Virus record (IMG/VR): IMGVR_UViG_3300042448_001281
Span: 1-56,808 of that record
Length of the DNA: 56,808 nt
Source of the DNA: a virus
Reading direction: 5' to 3' (one strand)
Part shown: piece by piece, positions 1 through 8,093 of the stretch
Layout: each line of letters begins with the position of its first letter
Position numbering within the stretch: position 1 is the stretch's first letter
Program-made: the position numbers and the translations under genes
The notes under the pieces: generated by a model
What the model was told of the DNA's origin: nothing
Seen by the model: the letters and a program-made list of their open reading frames with translations, nothing else
Databases searched by the model: none

Positions 1-687
1 TTTGTAGAAAACAATTTGGATAATGATAAAATTACAAAAGGTGTATTTGCACCTTGGTTAATTCACACAAAAGATTATTGGGAAGTTGGTGGACATGATG
101 AAACCCTAAACTCACATAGTGAAGATAGAGACCTATTCAATCGTTTTTTATTAAATGGATTTGATTTCGTTCAACCATGGAACTCAATGGTATATCATTT
201 GACATGTAGAGGTGGACAATTTGAACACGCGATCTCAACTGAAAACTTACAAACAAAATCGGAAAGTTGGAATGCATTAGCAGCAGAAAATACAAAGAAG
301 TTTATTCGTAAATGGGGAACTACTCCATTATATAATGAATTTCAATATCCAATTGTAGCACCTAAATATAATATTGGTTTAATCATTAATAACGCATCAA
401 TGGATTTAGTTATATTTTTAGAACCATACTTTACAACAATATACACTAACAATTTAGGTAAAGTTGAAGGTGTTAGTAAATTAAAAGATATTAATGATGA
501 ACTTACCAATGATATTTTTGTTACATTAAATGCAGAGCAACTAACTAATGAAAATATAGGATTTTTATTTCAATTACCACATATTTTAAAACAAAGTGGA
601 GAAGTGGGTAGTATGAAATACGATATTTTTAATTTGTATATAAAATCATTAATAGAATATCAAAACGATTTAATTAAAGTAAATTAA
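1..687 (+). CDS. Glycosyltransferase, C-terminal part (5' end outside window)
   Basis: The reading frame is open from base 1, so the gene is cut by the window edge. The visible part carries a signature of GT-A (GT2-like) glycosyltransferases: a W-E-V-G-G-H-D-E segment followed by S-E-D-R-D-L-F-N-R, like the galactosyltransferase-type C-terminal domain in which the (E/D)D residues help the base or metal site. After about residue 110 the sequence turns into a different, unassigned domain. A TTG at 16 could be read as a start but lies inside the conserved fold, so I treat the gene as partial. It probably transfers a sugar in the cytoplasm; the acceptor is unknown. Confidence 0.7.
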   Translation, partial: FVENNLDNDKITKGVFAPWLIHTKDYWEVGGHDETLNSHSEDRDLFNRFLLNGFDFVQPWNSMVYHLTCRGGQFEHAISTENLQTKSESWNALAAENTKKFIRKWGTTPLYNEFQYPIVAPKYNIGLIINNASMDLVIFLEPYFTTIYTNNLGKVEGVSKLKDINDELTNDIFVTLNAEQLTNENIGFLFQLPHILKQSGEVGSMKYDIFNLYIKSLIEYQNDLIKVN

Positions 688-718
688 TCTTATATTTATA
701 TATTAGAGGAAAAATAAT

Positions 719-1432
719 ATGCCAGCAGTAAGTAAAGCACAACAAAAATTTATGGGAATGGTTCACGCCGCACAAAAAGGTGAAGAACCATCTAGTCCAG
801 AAGTAGCAAAAGTAGCTAAAGATATGAGTAAGAAATCAGCAAAAGATTTTGCATCCACAAAACATAAAGGATTACCTAACAAAGTAGTGGAATCTAGTTA
901 TGATAGTGAAACTGATGATTTAGTATCTGCAATCGTAGTTAATCCAGCAAGAGTGGAAAGTAAATTACCAAAACCTACAAATGAAATTTTGTGGAAAGCA
1001 ACCGGTAAAGTATGTGAAGGCAGAGGGATGGCAGAAAGAGTTAAGATGTATGAAAAGAAAGGTGGTGGTTGGAGAATGGGTGAGAATAGAGATGAGCAAG
1101 TATACAACAGCATAAAAGAATTCTATTACAATGAAGTTAAAAAACAAAATGTAAAAGAAGTAAGTGATTTTGTAGATGAAGGTGGTGAAGGAGATCATGA
1201 AGTATCTATGGCAAGAAATGCATTACAGGCTATAGCAAGAAACTCACAAGAAATAATGGGAAAGATTGGAATAAATGAAAAAGATATTCCAGGATGGATA
1301 CAAGACCATATCTCACAAGCAAATAGTTTTCTAAATCAGGTAGCACAAAACTATCATGAAGTAGAAGGTGATGCAAATAATAAAGACAATTTCGTAACTA
1401 ACGACCCTAACAATAAATCTAATGGAAAATAA
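719..1432 (+). CDS. DUF3008-like N-terminal domain protein, possible virion-associated
   Basis: The first 60 residues follow the DUF3008 pattern: M-P-A-V-S-K-A-Q-Q-K-F-M-G-M, then a K-x-G-E segment and ending in S-T-K-H-K-G-L-P. A middle segment around residues 90-140 is basic and glycine-rich. The C-terminal part has an A-R-N-A-L-Q-x-I-A-R helix and a W-I-Q-D-H-I-S-Q-A segment that I associate with marine myovirus proteins of unknown role. A G/A-rich AGAGG precedes the start. The stop overlaps the next gene by 11 nt. Function is unknown; a structural role is inference. Confidence 0.6.
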   Translation: MPAVSKAQQKFMGMVHAAQKGEEPSSPEVAKVAKDMSKKSAKDFASTKHKGLPNKVVESSYDSETDDLVSAIVVNPARVESKLPKPTNEILWKATGKVCEGRGMAERVKMYEKKGGGWRMGENRDEQVYNSIKEFYYNEVKKQNVKEVSDFVDEGGEGDHEVSMARNALQAIARNSQEIMGKIGINEKDIPGWIQDHISQANSFLNQVAQNYHEVEGDANNKDNFVTNDPNNKSNGK

Positions 1433-1796
1433 AGAATTAGAAGTATACATTTTTAATTTAATGCAGTTTCAATCACAAGTTAAAATATGGCATTGGCAAA
1501 CTAAAATATATTCTAAACATCAGGCATTAGGTGAATTGTATGATTTTATATCAACTCAATTAGATGAATTTACCGAAACAGCAATGGGTAAATATGGTAG
1601 ACCAGATTCTAGTGGTATAACTCACACATTCGTAAATTTAAATGATAAAGAAATTATTACAACAATAGATAAGTATATTGAAGAATCCATTAAATTAGGT
1701 GAAGTACTACCAAAAGAAGATACTGATTTGTTAAATTTAAGAGATGAAATTATCGGAAACTTAAATAAAACAAAATACTTATTGACATTAAAATAA
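1422..1796 (+). CDS. DUF5856-like small helical protein (Dps/ferritin-like look)
   Basis: This all-helical 124-residue protein has near its start Q-V-K-I-W-H-W-Q-T-K then H-Q-A-L-G-E-L-Y, followed by D-E-F-T-E-T-A-M-G-K-Y-G. The spacing of His, Trp and acidic residues recalls Dps/ferritin-like four-helix proteins and the phage family DUF5856. The typical ferroxidase residues cannot be confirmed by eye. It overlaps the end of the DUF3008-like gene, so the two are probably translationally coupled. Role unknown. Confidence 0.55.
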   Translation: MENKELEVYIFNLMQFQSQVKIWHWQTKIYSKHQALGELYDFISTQLDEFTETAMGKYGRPDSSGITHTFVNLNDKEIITTIDKYIEESIKLGEVLPKEDTDLLNLRDEIIGNLNKTKYLLTLK

Positions 1797-1800
1797 GGTT

Positions 1801-2601
1801 ATGGTTAAGGTAATTGCAGCAGGAACCTCATTCACATTTGGTTCAGGATTACATTTTTACGAACGATTTAAAAATAATAAAGAACTTACATTTTTTGATT
1901 TAGAACCAATTGATAACGAAACTAATATTAAAAATTCGTATAGTTCATTATTGGCTAAAAAATTTGATGGAGAAAGTAGTATAGTAGGTACATCCGGTTA
2001 TTATAATTCATTTTTAGATTCAATAGCAGAAATTAAAACTTTATTAGAAACTAATTCAAATGTAAAAATTGTTTTGTTTCAATTAATAAATCCAGAAAGA
2101 GATTTTTTTATATACAATGATGTTATCTATTATTTAGATATTACAAATTATAATACATTTATTGATTCAAAAAATAAATTATTATCTACATTAGATGATA
2201 GTATAGATAAAACCGATTTTACCGAAAAATTAGATAAAGATATAGAATTATACACATATGATCAATGTCAATGGAAAATAAATCACACTAGGTATTTTAT
2301 TGATAAATTAACTGAATTAAATCATTATCTTACAAGTAAAGGAATAATTTTACAAATATTATCATATTATGATTCATATGATAGTTCACTTTTAAGTTTT
2401 CCTAAAAATTCATTTGTAATTATCAATCATAATGAAATAAGATATTCTAATATTTTTAATTTTGTTAAAAATACTAAATTAAGAATTTGTGATGATATTA
2501 ACATTACAGATGATGAACATCCTAATTTTAAAGCACATGAAATTGTAGCGGAATCGGTATATCAAAATATATTAAAACATCCGTTATATAGAACAATCTA
2601 A
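1801..2601 (+). CDS. SGNH/GDSL-hydrolase-like protein
   Basis: Block I is G-T-S-F-T-F-G-S-G at about residues 8-16, where the Ser would be the nucleophile. A Gly block (G-T-S-G-Y-Y-N) lies near residue 63. A C-terminal D-D-E-H-P-N-F-K-A-H-E-I-V-A-E-S would supply the catalytic Asp/His. It is closest in layout to the protein at 6548-7342, which shares F-T-F-G-x-G-L near the start and H-P-N...H-x-x-x-A-E-S at the end. SGNH enzymes remove or transfer acyl groups, often on carbohydrates. The start is 4 nt after the previous stop. Confidence 0.65.
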   Translation: MVKVIAAGTSFTFGSGLHFYERFKNNKELTFFDLEPIDNETNIKNSYSSLLAKKFDGESSIVGTSGYYNSFLDSIAEIKTLLETNSNVKIVLFQLINPERDFFIYNDVIYYLDITNYNTFIDSKNKLLSTLDDSIDKTDFTEKLDKDIELYTYDQCQWKINHTRYFIDKLTELNHYLTSKGIILQILSYYDSYDSSLLSFPKNSFVIINHNEIRYSNIFNFVKNTKLRICDDINITDDEHPNFKAHEIVAESVYQNILKHPLYRTI

Positions 2602-2612
2602 TATTTATATTT

Positions 2613-2930
2613 ATGGAAAATATATATTCAGTTTTAATTACGGCAATAACCGTACTAGGTGGAACAGGTGCTTGGAGATACTACGAAAAGAGAGCACTAA
2701 ATAAAGAAAGAGATGATGAGTTTATCAGACACGATTGTAAAGACCGTATCTCTAAATTAGAAGCTCTATTAGAAGCTTCCTCAAAAGAAAAAGATGACCT
2801 TAGAAATATGGTATTGGCTCTTACTAAAGAAGTAGCAGCTCTATCTGTAAAAGTTGAATTTCTTACTAAAGAAAATGATAAGTTAGAAAAGGCACTACCA
2901 AAAACTAAAAAGCAACAATTAAACGGATAA
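2613..2930 (+). CDS. Small membrane-anchored coiled-coil protein
   Basis: Residues about 5-22 form one hydrophobic segment (I-Y-S-V-L-I-T-A-I-T-V-L-G-G-T-G-A-W). A long charged coiled coil rich in Lys, Glu and Leu follows to the end. The pattern, a short N-terminal anchor with a cytoplasmic or periplasmic coil, occurs in phage holin-accessory and spanin-like proteins, but no diagnostic motif is visible. The stop (TAATG) overlaps the next start. Function unassigned. Confidence 0.6.
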   Translation: MENIYSVLITAITVLGGTGAWRYYEKRALNKERDDEFIRHDCKDRISKLEALLEASSKEKDDLRNMVLALTKEVAALSVKVEFLTKENDKLEKALPKTKKQQLNG

Positions 2931-3457
2931 TGATTTTATTAAAAGATTTATTAAACGAAGATAAGAAATTAAGAATATTTGATTTTGATGATACACTTGT
3001 CAAAACTAAATCGTTTATACATGTTACACACAAAGACGGCAAAAAATCTAAATTAACTCCTGGTCAATATGCAGTATATGTAAAAAAGGCAGGTGATGAG
3101 TTTGATTACAAAGATTTTGAAAAAGTGAACAAACCAGAAATGATTGTTGGTTACACTAAATTATTAAAAAGATTTGTAGAAGGTGAAGGACAACGCAAGG
3201 TAACTATATTAACAGCAAGAGCCGCATATAAACCAGTTAAAGAATATTTAAAAGATATCGGATTAGGAAGTGTATATGTAGTTGCATTAGGTGATAGTGA
3301 CCCACAAAAGAAAGCAAAATACATAGAAGATATGATTAAGAAAGGATATGATGATGTATTCTTTATTGATGATTCTCCAAAAAATATAGCAGCGGTACAA
3401 AAATTAGAGAGAGAGTATCCAGAAGTAAAGTTTAGAATACAATTAGCTAGACTTTAA
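2930..3457 (+). CDS. HAD-superfamily phosphatase (polynucleotide-kinase-phosphatase-like)
   Basis: HAD motif I is D-F-D-D-T at residues 18-22, motif II is T-A-R in L-T-A-R-A-A-Y, and motif IV is F-F-I-D-D-S-P-K-N near the C-terminus. Length (175 aa) and the V-V-A-L-G-D-S-D stretch resemble small phage HAD proteins and the phosphatase half of polynucleotide kinases. It should hydrolyse a phosphate ester using Mg2+; the substrate cannot be read. It overlaps the preceding stop by one base, indicating coupling. Confidence 0.75.
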   Translation: MILLKDLLNEDKKLRIFDFDDTLVKTKSFIHVTHKDGKKSKLTPGQYAVYVKKAGDEFDYKDFEKVNKPEMIVGYTKLLKRFVEGEGQRKVTILTARAAYKPVKEYLKDIGLGSVYVVALGDSDPQKKAKYIEDMIKKGYDDVFFIDDSPKNIAAVQKLEREYPEVKFRIQLARL

Positions 3458-3489
3458 TTTGGTAGTATGGGTTTTATTTAGTAAATTAG
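3458..3489 (+). promoter_or_regulatory. Weak Bacteroidota-type promoter
   Basis: TTTG at 3458-3461 is followed after 20 nt by TAAATTAG at 3482-3489, one base off the TAnnTTTG box. The ATG of the next gene lies only 4 nt downstream. Confidence 0.35.
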
Positions 3490-3493
3490 TTAT

Positions 3494-4258
3494 ATGAAAT
3501 CATTAAGGTTTTGGAAAAAAGAAGCATTCGAAGTAACTACCGAACCCATTTGGAATTTAACAGAAAGAATTAATTCAGTTCATACCACATCTGGAAATGA
3601 TGAAAGTGGAACATGTACATATACCTATAACGAATTAGGATATAGGGGTGATTCTATTTACAAAGGTGGGGTAAGAATATTATCAGTAGGTGATTCACAT
3701 ACTGAGGGTGTTGGTGTAAGTGATGGGGAAACTTGGTCACATCAATTATCAAAACTCATACCAAATGGTGTAGATTTAAATGCTGGATTTGGTGGTAGAA
3801 GTAACGATTATATAGCAAGAACAATACTAACAATGTTTAAGACATTTAGACCTGATATTGTATTGGTAATGTATACATATCCTACTAGAAAAGAATATTA
3901 CACAAAGAAAGGTGATTTACAACCTTTTCATGTTAATCCTTGGGGATATTTTAAAAATGATGAAGTGGGTAAAGATGAACATCAATCGTATTTAAAAATA
4001 TCACATGATGAAAACGATATGATTAATTGGTATAAGAATCATTTATTAATTAGTAATTTTTTAAAAGCTAATAATACACCTTTCTTTTGGAATGGTAGTT
4101 TTTTAAATGATAGTACCATAAAAGAAGATAATAGATTTGATGGTGAATACGATAATTTTTTAGATAAGTCTGCGGAAAAAACACACGCCGGACCATTGCA
4201 TAATAAACTTTACGCTAAAAAATTACATAACTTTTTAAAATCAAAAGATGTCTTTTAA
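3494..4258 (+). CDS. SGNH/GDSL-hydrolase-like protein
   Basis: Block I is G-D-S-H-T-E-G-V-G-V near residue 67, a Gly/Asn block is G-F-G-G-R-S-N-D-Y near 100, and the end has T-H-A-G-P-L-H-N. The I-V-L-V-M-Y-T-Y-P-T-R core strand matches the position of the F-E-F-T-F-F-D-R strand in the SGNH protein at 40186. About 60 residues precede block I, longer than in the paralogues. It probably acts as an esterase or acetyltransferase-like enzyme on glycans. The last 11 nt overlap the next start. Confidence 0.7.
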   Translation: MKSLRFWKKEAFEVTTEPIWNLTERINSVHTTSGNDESGTCTYTYNELGYRGDSIYKGGVRILSVGDSHTEGVGVSDGETWSHQLSKLIPNGVDLNAGFGGRSNDYIARTILTMFKTFRPDIVLVMYTYPTRKEYYTKKGDLQPFHVNPWGYFKNDEVGKDEHQSYLKISHDENDMINWYKNHLLISNFLKANNTPFFWNGSFLNDSTIKEDNRFDGEYDNFLDKSAEKTHAGPLHNKLYAKKLHNFLKSKDVF

Positions 4259-5096
4259 AAAAATATATCTAAATGGTTGTTCTTTTATGTGGGGTATGAA
4301 TCATTCTAATCCTATTACATTCCCGTATTTTGAAGAAACAAAAGATATAGATACATCACATGGGGTTCATTGGAACGGACCCACTCAATTTAATAATTAT
4401 GATTGGGTTAGACAAAAATATAATATAGCGGGTAGATTAAAAGAACATTATAATAATAAAGAAGTTATAGATGAATCGATATATGGTGGTTCATTACAAA
4501 GAGTAGTAAGAAAAACATACAATTGGATTATTAATAATTACGAATGTGCAACGGATACTTTGTTTATATTAGAATGGCCTATTGGAGTTAGAAACGAAAT
4601 TTATATACCAATTCAAAATAGATATGTAAATTATACTTCTAATTTTGATAATTTTGATGGAATGGATCCTTATATTCATAGATTAATGATAAATGAATAT
4701 TCACCTAACTTCTTTTCAGAAGAAATTCAGTTTATAGAGGATTTACATTCAATGGTTGGTTTGTTATCTCTTATAAATCAAGTTGGTGGAAAATACTTAA
4801 TATTATTAGATGAGTTTCCAATTGAAAACCATTCAACTGAGACTTCAAAATATATAAACGAAGATAGAATTGATGATATATTAAATAAGTTTGTATATCC
4901 ACACATTGTAAAATTTAATCATACTGAAAAACAAAATATAACATCTATGATGGAATATTATAGAGATTATGAAAAAGCAACGATTACAAATGATACACAT
5001 GGAAAATTACAAGATGAACATAATTCTTTAAGAGGAACTAAATTAATTACAGAACAAATTATAAAAAATATAAATGACAGAAGTAATTATTTTTAA
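4248..5096 (+). CDS. SGNH-hydrolase-like protein (divergent)
   Basis: The N-terminus reads L-N-G-C-S-F-M-W-G, an SGNH block I with Cys before the Ser. I-Y-G-G-S-L-Q-R-V-V-R matches the block III region of the protein at 44015 (S-G-G-G-S-G-R-V-I-R). A strand L-F-I-L-E-W-P-I follows. The C-terminus has D-T-H-G-K-L-Q-D-E-H-N-S, which could hold the Asp/His pair. Weak overall conservation leaves open that it is a non-catalytic relative. It overlaps the genes on both sides. Confidence 0.55.
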   Translation: MSFKKIYLNGCSFMWGMNHSNPITFPYFEETKDIDTSHGVHWNGPTQFNNYDWVRQKYNIAGRLKEHYNNKEVIDESIYGGSLQRVVRKTYNWIINNYECATDTLFILEWPIGVRNEIYIPIQNRYVNYTSNFDNFDGMDPYIHRLMINEYSPNFFSEEIQFIEDLHSMVGLLSLINQVGGKYLILLDEFPIENHSTETSKYINEDRIDDILNKFVYPHIVKFNHTEKQNITSMMEYYRDYEKATITNDTHGKLQDEHNSLRGTKLITEQIIKNINDRSNYF

Positions 5097-5778
5097 GTAT
5101 AATAGTGATATAGTACCAGATTTTAAAGTGATTGCACCTCTTAAACACGGTACTCGTTTTTTATCAGATAACAATCCAGTTGAAAAAAAACGAATTAGTA
5201 CAGTACACGTAATACAAAAATTTGAAGATGACCTAACTAATGAATTGTTTGATTTTATTGATAATCCAAAATCTACAAAAACAATAAAATTAAAAAAAAT
5301 ACAAATATTAAAAAAACAAGAGAGTTATTTTGTATATAGAAATCCATATGATGCATTTATAAGTGCAATTCAAACTGGATATGCATCTACACAAGCTAAT
5401 AAATCAACGGATGACTTAGGTGCAAATATGACAAATAATAACCATTTTTATACACACTATTATAGAGTATTAGAAAGGATTTTAGAAAATACAGAAGATG
5501 ATATCATTTCGTTTATAGAATTAAATGATTTAACTGAATTTTTTAGAATTCAAACACTTAGACCACTTAATTTTTCTAAAGAAAAATATTCATTTGATAG
5601 TTATATTACAAAAGAAGAGCTAGAAAATTTGTGCAAAGAAAAGCATCCAATGTTATGGCATAGATTTATGATTGAAATAGAAAAAGAAAAAATTGCATTA
5701 GGTAATTTACTCAAAAAATTTGATTGGAAAATTAAAATTAATAAAGAAATATCGGATATGCAAAATATAAAACCTTAA
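5074..5778 (+). CDS. Sulfotransferase-like protein
   Basis: A-P-L-K-H-G-T-R-F-L near residue 22 resembles the PAPS-binding loop of sulfotransferases (P-K-T/S-G-T-T/S). F-V-Y-R-N-P-Y-D-A-F-I-S near residue 90 resembles the 3'-phosphate-binding segment R-N-P-x-D-R. Length (234 aa) fits a small phage-borne sulfotransferase fold. If active it would move a sulfate from PAPS to a sugar or protein. It lies among SGNH proteins, which fits glycan decoration. The first 23 nt overlap the preceding gene. Confidence 0.55.
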   Translation: MTEVIIFKYNSDIVPDFKVIAPLKHGTRFLSDNNPVEKKRISTVHVIQKFEDDLTNELFDFIDNPKSTKTIKLKKIQILKKQESYFVYRNPYDAFISAIQTGYASTQANKSTDDLGANMTNNNHFYTHYYRVLERILENTEDDIISFIELNDLTEFFRIQTLRPLNFSKEKYSFDSYITKEELENLCKEKHPMLWHRFMIEIEKEKIALGNLLKKFDWKIKINKEISDMQNIKP

Positions 5779-5782
5779 TTTA

Positions 5783-5814
5783 TTTGGTAGTTTCTATTTT
5801 TTTTAATATATTTG
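5783..5814 (+). promoter_or_regulatory. Bacteroidota-type promoter
   Basis: TTTG at 5783-5786 and TATATTTG at 5807-5814 are separated by 20 nt, in a 56-nt gap before the 5835 gene. Confidence 0.7.
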
Positions 5815-5834
5815 AGTATAATATTAAATAAACT

Positions 5835-6134
5835 ATGGCACCGAAACAAAAAGAAGGAGAATTTCATATCGGAGATGGAAAGCATCTTATGGTAAAAAGT
5901 TCTACGGTCGTATCAATGAATGATCAATTAAGATTGATGACCGGAGAAGGAAAGAGTATTACACTAAATGTAGAAATTAAAGCAGATTTTGATAAAATAC
6001 CACAACCATACCATCAGATGTTTTTGCAAATGTTACAAATTCGTTATGGTGGAATCGTAAATATTTGGGATAACACACAACCTTTTACACCTCCAGAAAA
6101 ACAAAAGAAAAAATGGTATCAAATATGGAAATAA
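5835..6134 (+). CDS. Hypothetical protein
   Basis: This 99-residue protein has a mixed alpha/beta look and no recognised family. The C-terminus is basic and aromatic (P-P-E-K-Q-K-K-K-W-Y-Q-I-W-K). It is the first gene after a good promoter and heads a run of small proteins. The small membrane gene at 6125 begins inside its last codons. Confidence 0.6.
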   Translation: MAPKQKEGEFHIGDGKHLMVKSSTVVSMNDQLRLMTGEGKSITLNVEIKADFDKIPQPYHQMFLQMLQIRYGGIVNIWDNTQPFTPPEKQKKKWYQIWK

Positions 6135-6271
6135 TACAATATCTAATATTAGGAATAATTGGAACATTTATTTGGTTAGGATATGAAATGTATACTGCAC
6201 CAATGATGGATGAAAATGGTAGAATTATTAAGAAAGGAAAACGATTAAAAGATTTGTTTAAAAAAAAGTAA
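6125..6271 (+). CDS. Small single-pass membrane protein (48 aa)
   Basis: The sequence starts M-E-I-I-Q-Y-L-I-L-G-I-I-G-T-F-I-W-L-G-Y, one clear membrane helix, followed by a short Lys-rich tail. Its start overlaps the end of the previous gene by 10 nt and its stop is 1 nt before the next start, as expected for a coupled operon gene. Function unknown. Confidence 0.6.
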   Translation: MEIIQYLILGIIGTFIWLGYEMYTAPMMDENGRIIKKGKRLKDLFKKK

Positions 6272-6272
6272 T

Positions 6273-6548
6273 ATGAAAGAATTTATACAAAAGTATCAGA
6301 AAGCAATTGTTGGAACAGGTGCAGTATCAGTATTATTGATATGTTATTATCAACAAAAAGAATTAGCAAAATTGAGAAGTGAAGTGAATAAAATAACTAC
6401 ATCTACTACAATTGATAGTTTGGCTACTGAAAATTTTATGTTAAAAACACAGAATGGTAGATATGAATTAAGTTTAGAACACCTGTACGAAGTAAATCCT
6501 ACGGCGGCTAAACAATTTGATGAATATTTACAAAGTGAAACTGAATAA
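6273..6548 (+). CDS. Small membrane-anchored coiled-coil protein
   Basis: A hydrophobic stretch at about residues 10-26 (A-I-V-G-T-G-A-V-S-V-L-L-I-C-Y-Y) is followed by a charged helix with heptad-like Leu spacing. The design mirrors the 2613 gene. The stop shares one base with the ATG of the next SGNH gene. Function unknown. Confidence 0.6.
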   Translation: MKEFIQKYQKAIVGTGAVSVLLICYYQQKELAKLRSEVNKITTSTTIDSLATENFMLKTQNGRYELSLEHLYEVNPTAAKQFDEYLQSETE

Positions 6549-7342
6549 TGGGAGCGATTTGGTGTAGAGGATGTTCGTTTACATTTGGAGAAGGATTACA
6601 ATTCTTTTCTAATTTAAAATCGGTTACTATACCAAAACAACATATGTTTGATTATGAAGAACTAACACATGTTCAATATAGGTTTATTCAAAATAATAGA
6701 TATTCCAAACTATTAGCAGATTTATTAGGTAGTGTAGATGTAAATTCATCTAAAAATGGAGGATCAAACGATGGAATATATAAAGAATTACGATTATTAA
6801 GTATAAATGATAACGAAATAAAAATAAAGGATAGAGTTGGGTATAATAGAGAAACATATACAAGATTAGATGAAATAGATTATATTGTAATTCAGTTTAC
6901 TAACATATACAGAGATGAACTATTAATAAATAATAAAGTATATCCACAGCTTAATATGGTTACAAATGTAGATGAGTATATTAAAACATATTTAAAAGAT
7001 GATTTAACATTTGATGATTATACAAAAATTTTATGTGAGCAAACTATTAACAAATTTAAAAATGTATTTAAAACAATAGAACAAAAAAAACCAAATATAA
7101 AGATAAGAGTATTTAGTTGGGAAAACGAATTGGATGAATATCTTAGATTAGATGAATATTTTAAAGATAAAATAATCACATTTAATTATAAAGATAAAGA
7201 ATATAAAACATTAAGAGATATTGTATACTCAAAATCTAAACTAACAATACAAGAAACATTTCATCCAAATTGTAGAAATGATCAACATATGAATTTAGAA
7301 GGACACAAATTAATAGCAGAATCAATTTTTAAAACTTTATAA
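6548..7342 (+). CDS. SGNH/GDSL-hydrolase-like protein
   Basis: Block I is R-G-C-S-F-T-F-G-E-G-L at about residues 8-18. Block II/III is N-G-G-S-N-D-G-I near 75. The C-terminus F-H-P-N-C-R-N-D-Q-H-M-N-L-E-G-H carries candidate Asp/His residues. It is the nearest visible paralogue of the 1801 gene, with similar length and end motifs. Each copy follows small accessory genes, which suggests duplication of an SGNH unit. Confidence 0.65.
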   Translation: MGAIWCRGCSFTFGEGLQFFSNLKSVTIPKQHMFDYEELTHVQYRFIQNNRYSKLLADLLGSVDVNSSKNGGSNDGIYKELRLLSINDNEIKIKDRVGYNRETYTRLDEIDYIVIQFTNIYRDELLINNKVYPQLNMVTNVDEYIKTYLKDDLTFDDYTKILCEQTINKFKNVFKTIEQKKPNIKIRVFSWENELDEYLRLDEYFKDKIITFNYKDKEYKTLRDIVYSKSKLTIQETFHPNCRNDQHMNLEGHKLIAESIFKTL

Positions 7343-7355
7343 TAAAACAAAAATT

Positions 7356-7733
7356 ATGGGACAACAGCATGTAACACTAAACATCGGAGATGATGGATTA
7401 GTAAAATCGGTAGGACATGATATGGGTGGTTCTTACGAAATAGAAACACCTAAATATGAACAATTAGAAATCAATTTTCCAAAAGTAGATGGACAGGGTG
7501 AATCTATTTATGAAACATGTATTCAATGTGGTAAAGAAACTACTACATTAAAAAGTACACATATAGATTTTAGAATAGGTTATGTAGAAGGTGCAGGACA
7601 ATTATGTTGGCATTGTTATACAGGTAAATCTAGGAGTCTTATCACAATAGATGAGAGAACTATCATTGATACACCTAACGATGCAGAATTGGGTGCAAAG
7701 GTACGCAGACAGTACTTTGAAAATAAGTCCTAA
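7356..7733 (+). CDS. Zinc-ribbon protein, function unknown
   Basis: Two Cys pairs, C-I-Q-C-G-K at 55-58 and C-W-H-C at 84-87, form a likely four-Cys zinc ribbon in the middle of a 125-residue protein. The N-terminal 45 residues are beta-rich and include a repeated G-x-x-x-G-x-D pattern. No family recognised. The gene is last in the transcript before the promoter at 7738. Confidence 0.6.
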   Translation: MGQQHVTLNIGDDGLVKSVGHDMGGSYEIETPKYEQLEINFPKVDGQGESIYETCIQCGKETTTLKSTHIDFRIGYVEGAGQLCWHCYTGKSRSLITIDERTIIDTPNDAELGAKVRRQYFENKS

Positions 7734-7737
7734 AATA

Positions 7738-7769
7738 TTTGGAAAACTGAAAAATTGTCAGTATCTTTA
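7738..7769 (+). promoter_or_regulatory. Bacteroidota-type promoter
   Basis: TTTG at 7738-7741 and TATCTTTA at 7762-7769 with 20 nt between. It gives a leader of about 70 nt before the Hc1-like gene at 7844. Confidence 0.75.
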
Positions 7770-7843
7770 TGGTATAAATGGTTCGTATATATTATAGTTA
7801 TTTACGAATTCGGTTACATATTTTTTAAATTAAAAGAAAGTTT

Positions 7844-8026
7844 ATGGGAAGTAAAAAACAAGAAATTTTCGAAACAATGAAATCGTTGTTCGTAAAATTT
7901 GAAGAAGAGCACAACAAGACAACAAAAGTATCTCAAAAGAATGCACGAACGTATATCGGCGACTTAAAGAAGTTAGTTACAGATTACCGACAAGCATCAG
8001 TTGAAGAGACGAAAAACAGTAAGTAA
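7844..8026 (+). CDS. Hc1-like small histone-like protein
   Basis: The 60-residue, Lys-rich helical protein has the order M-x-x-K-x-Q-E-I-F-E, a middle K-F-E-E-E-H-N-K-T-T-K, then N-A-R-T-Y-I-G-D-L-K-K-L. This order matches the short histone H1-like Hc1 proteins of Bacteroidota (G-T-R-V-R-K-G-M-Q-D-L-K-K-L). Such proteins bind and compact DNA. It is a one-gene unit with its own promoter and a strong terminator right after the stop, so it may be highly expressed. Whether it acts on phage or host DNA is unknown. Confidence 0.6.
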   Translation: MGSKKQEIFETMKSLFVKFEEEHNKTTKVSQKNARTYIGDLKKLVTDYRQASVEETKNSK

Positions 8027-8034
8027 ACCCAATG

Positions 8035-8066
8035 GGGGTGGAAAGTAATATCTCCACCCCTTTTTA
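8035..8066 (+). terminator. Rho-independent terminator
   Basis: GGGGTGGA at 8035-8042 pairs with TCCACCCC at 8053-8060, followed by a T run. It separates the Hc1-like gene from the TonB-dependent receptor gene. Confidence 0.85.
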
Positions 8067-8093
8067 TTTTTAAACCAAAACACAAAAACAAAC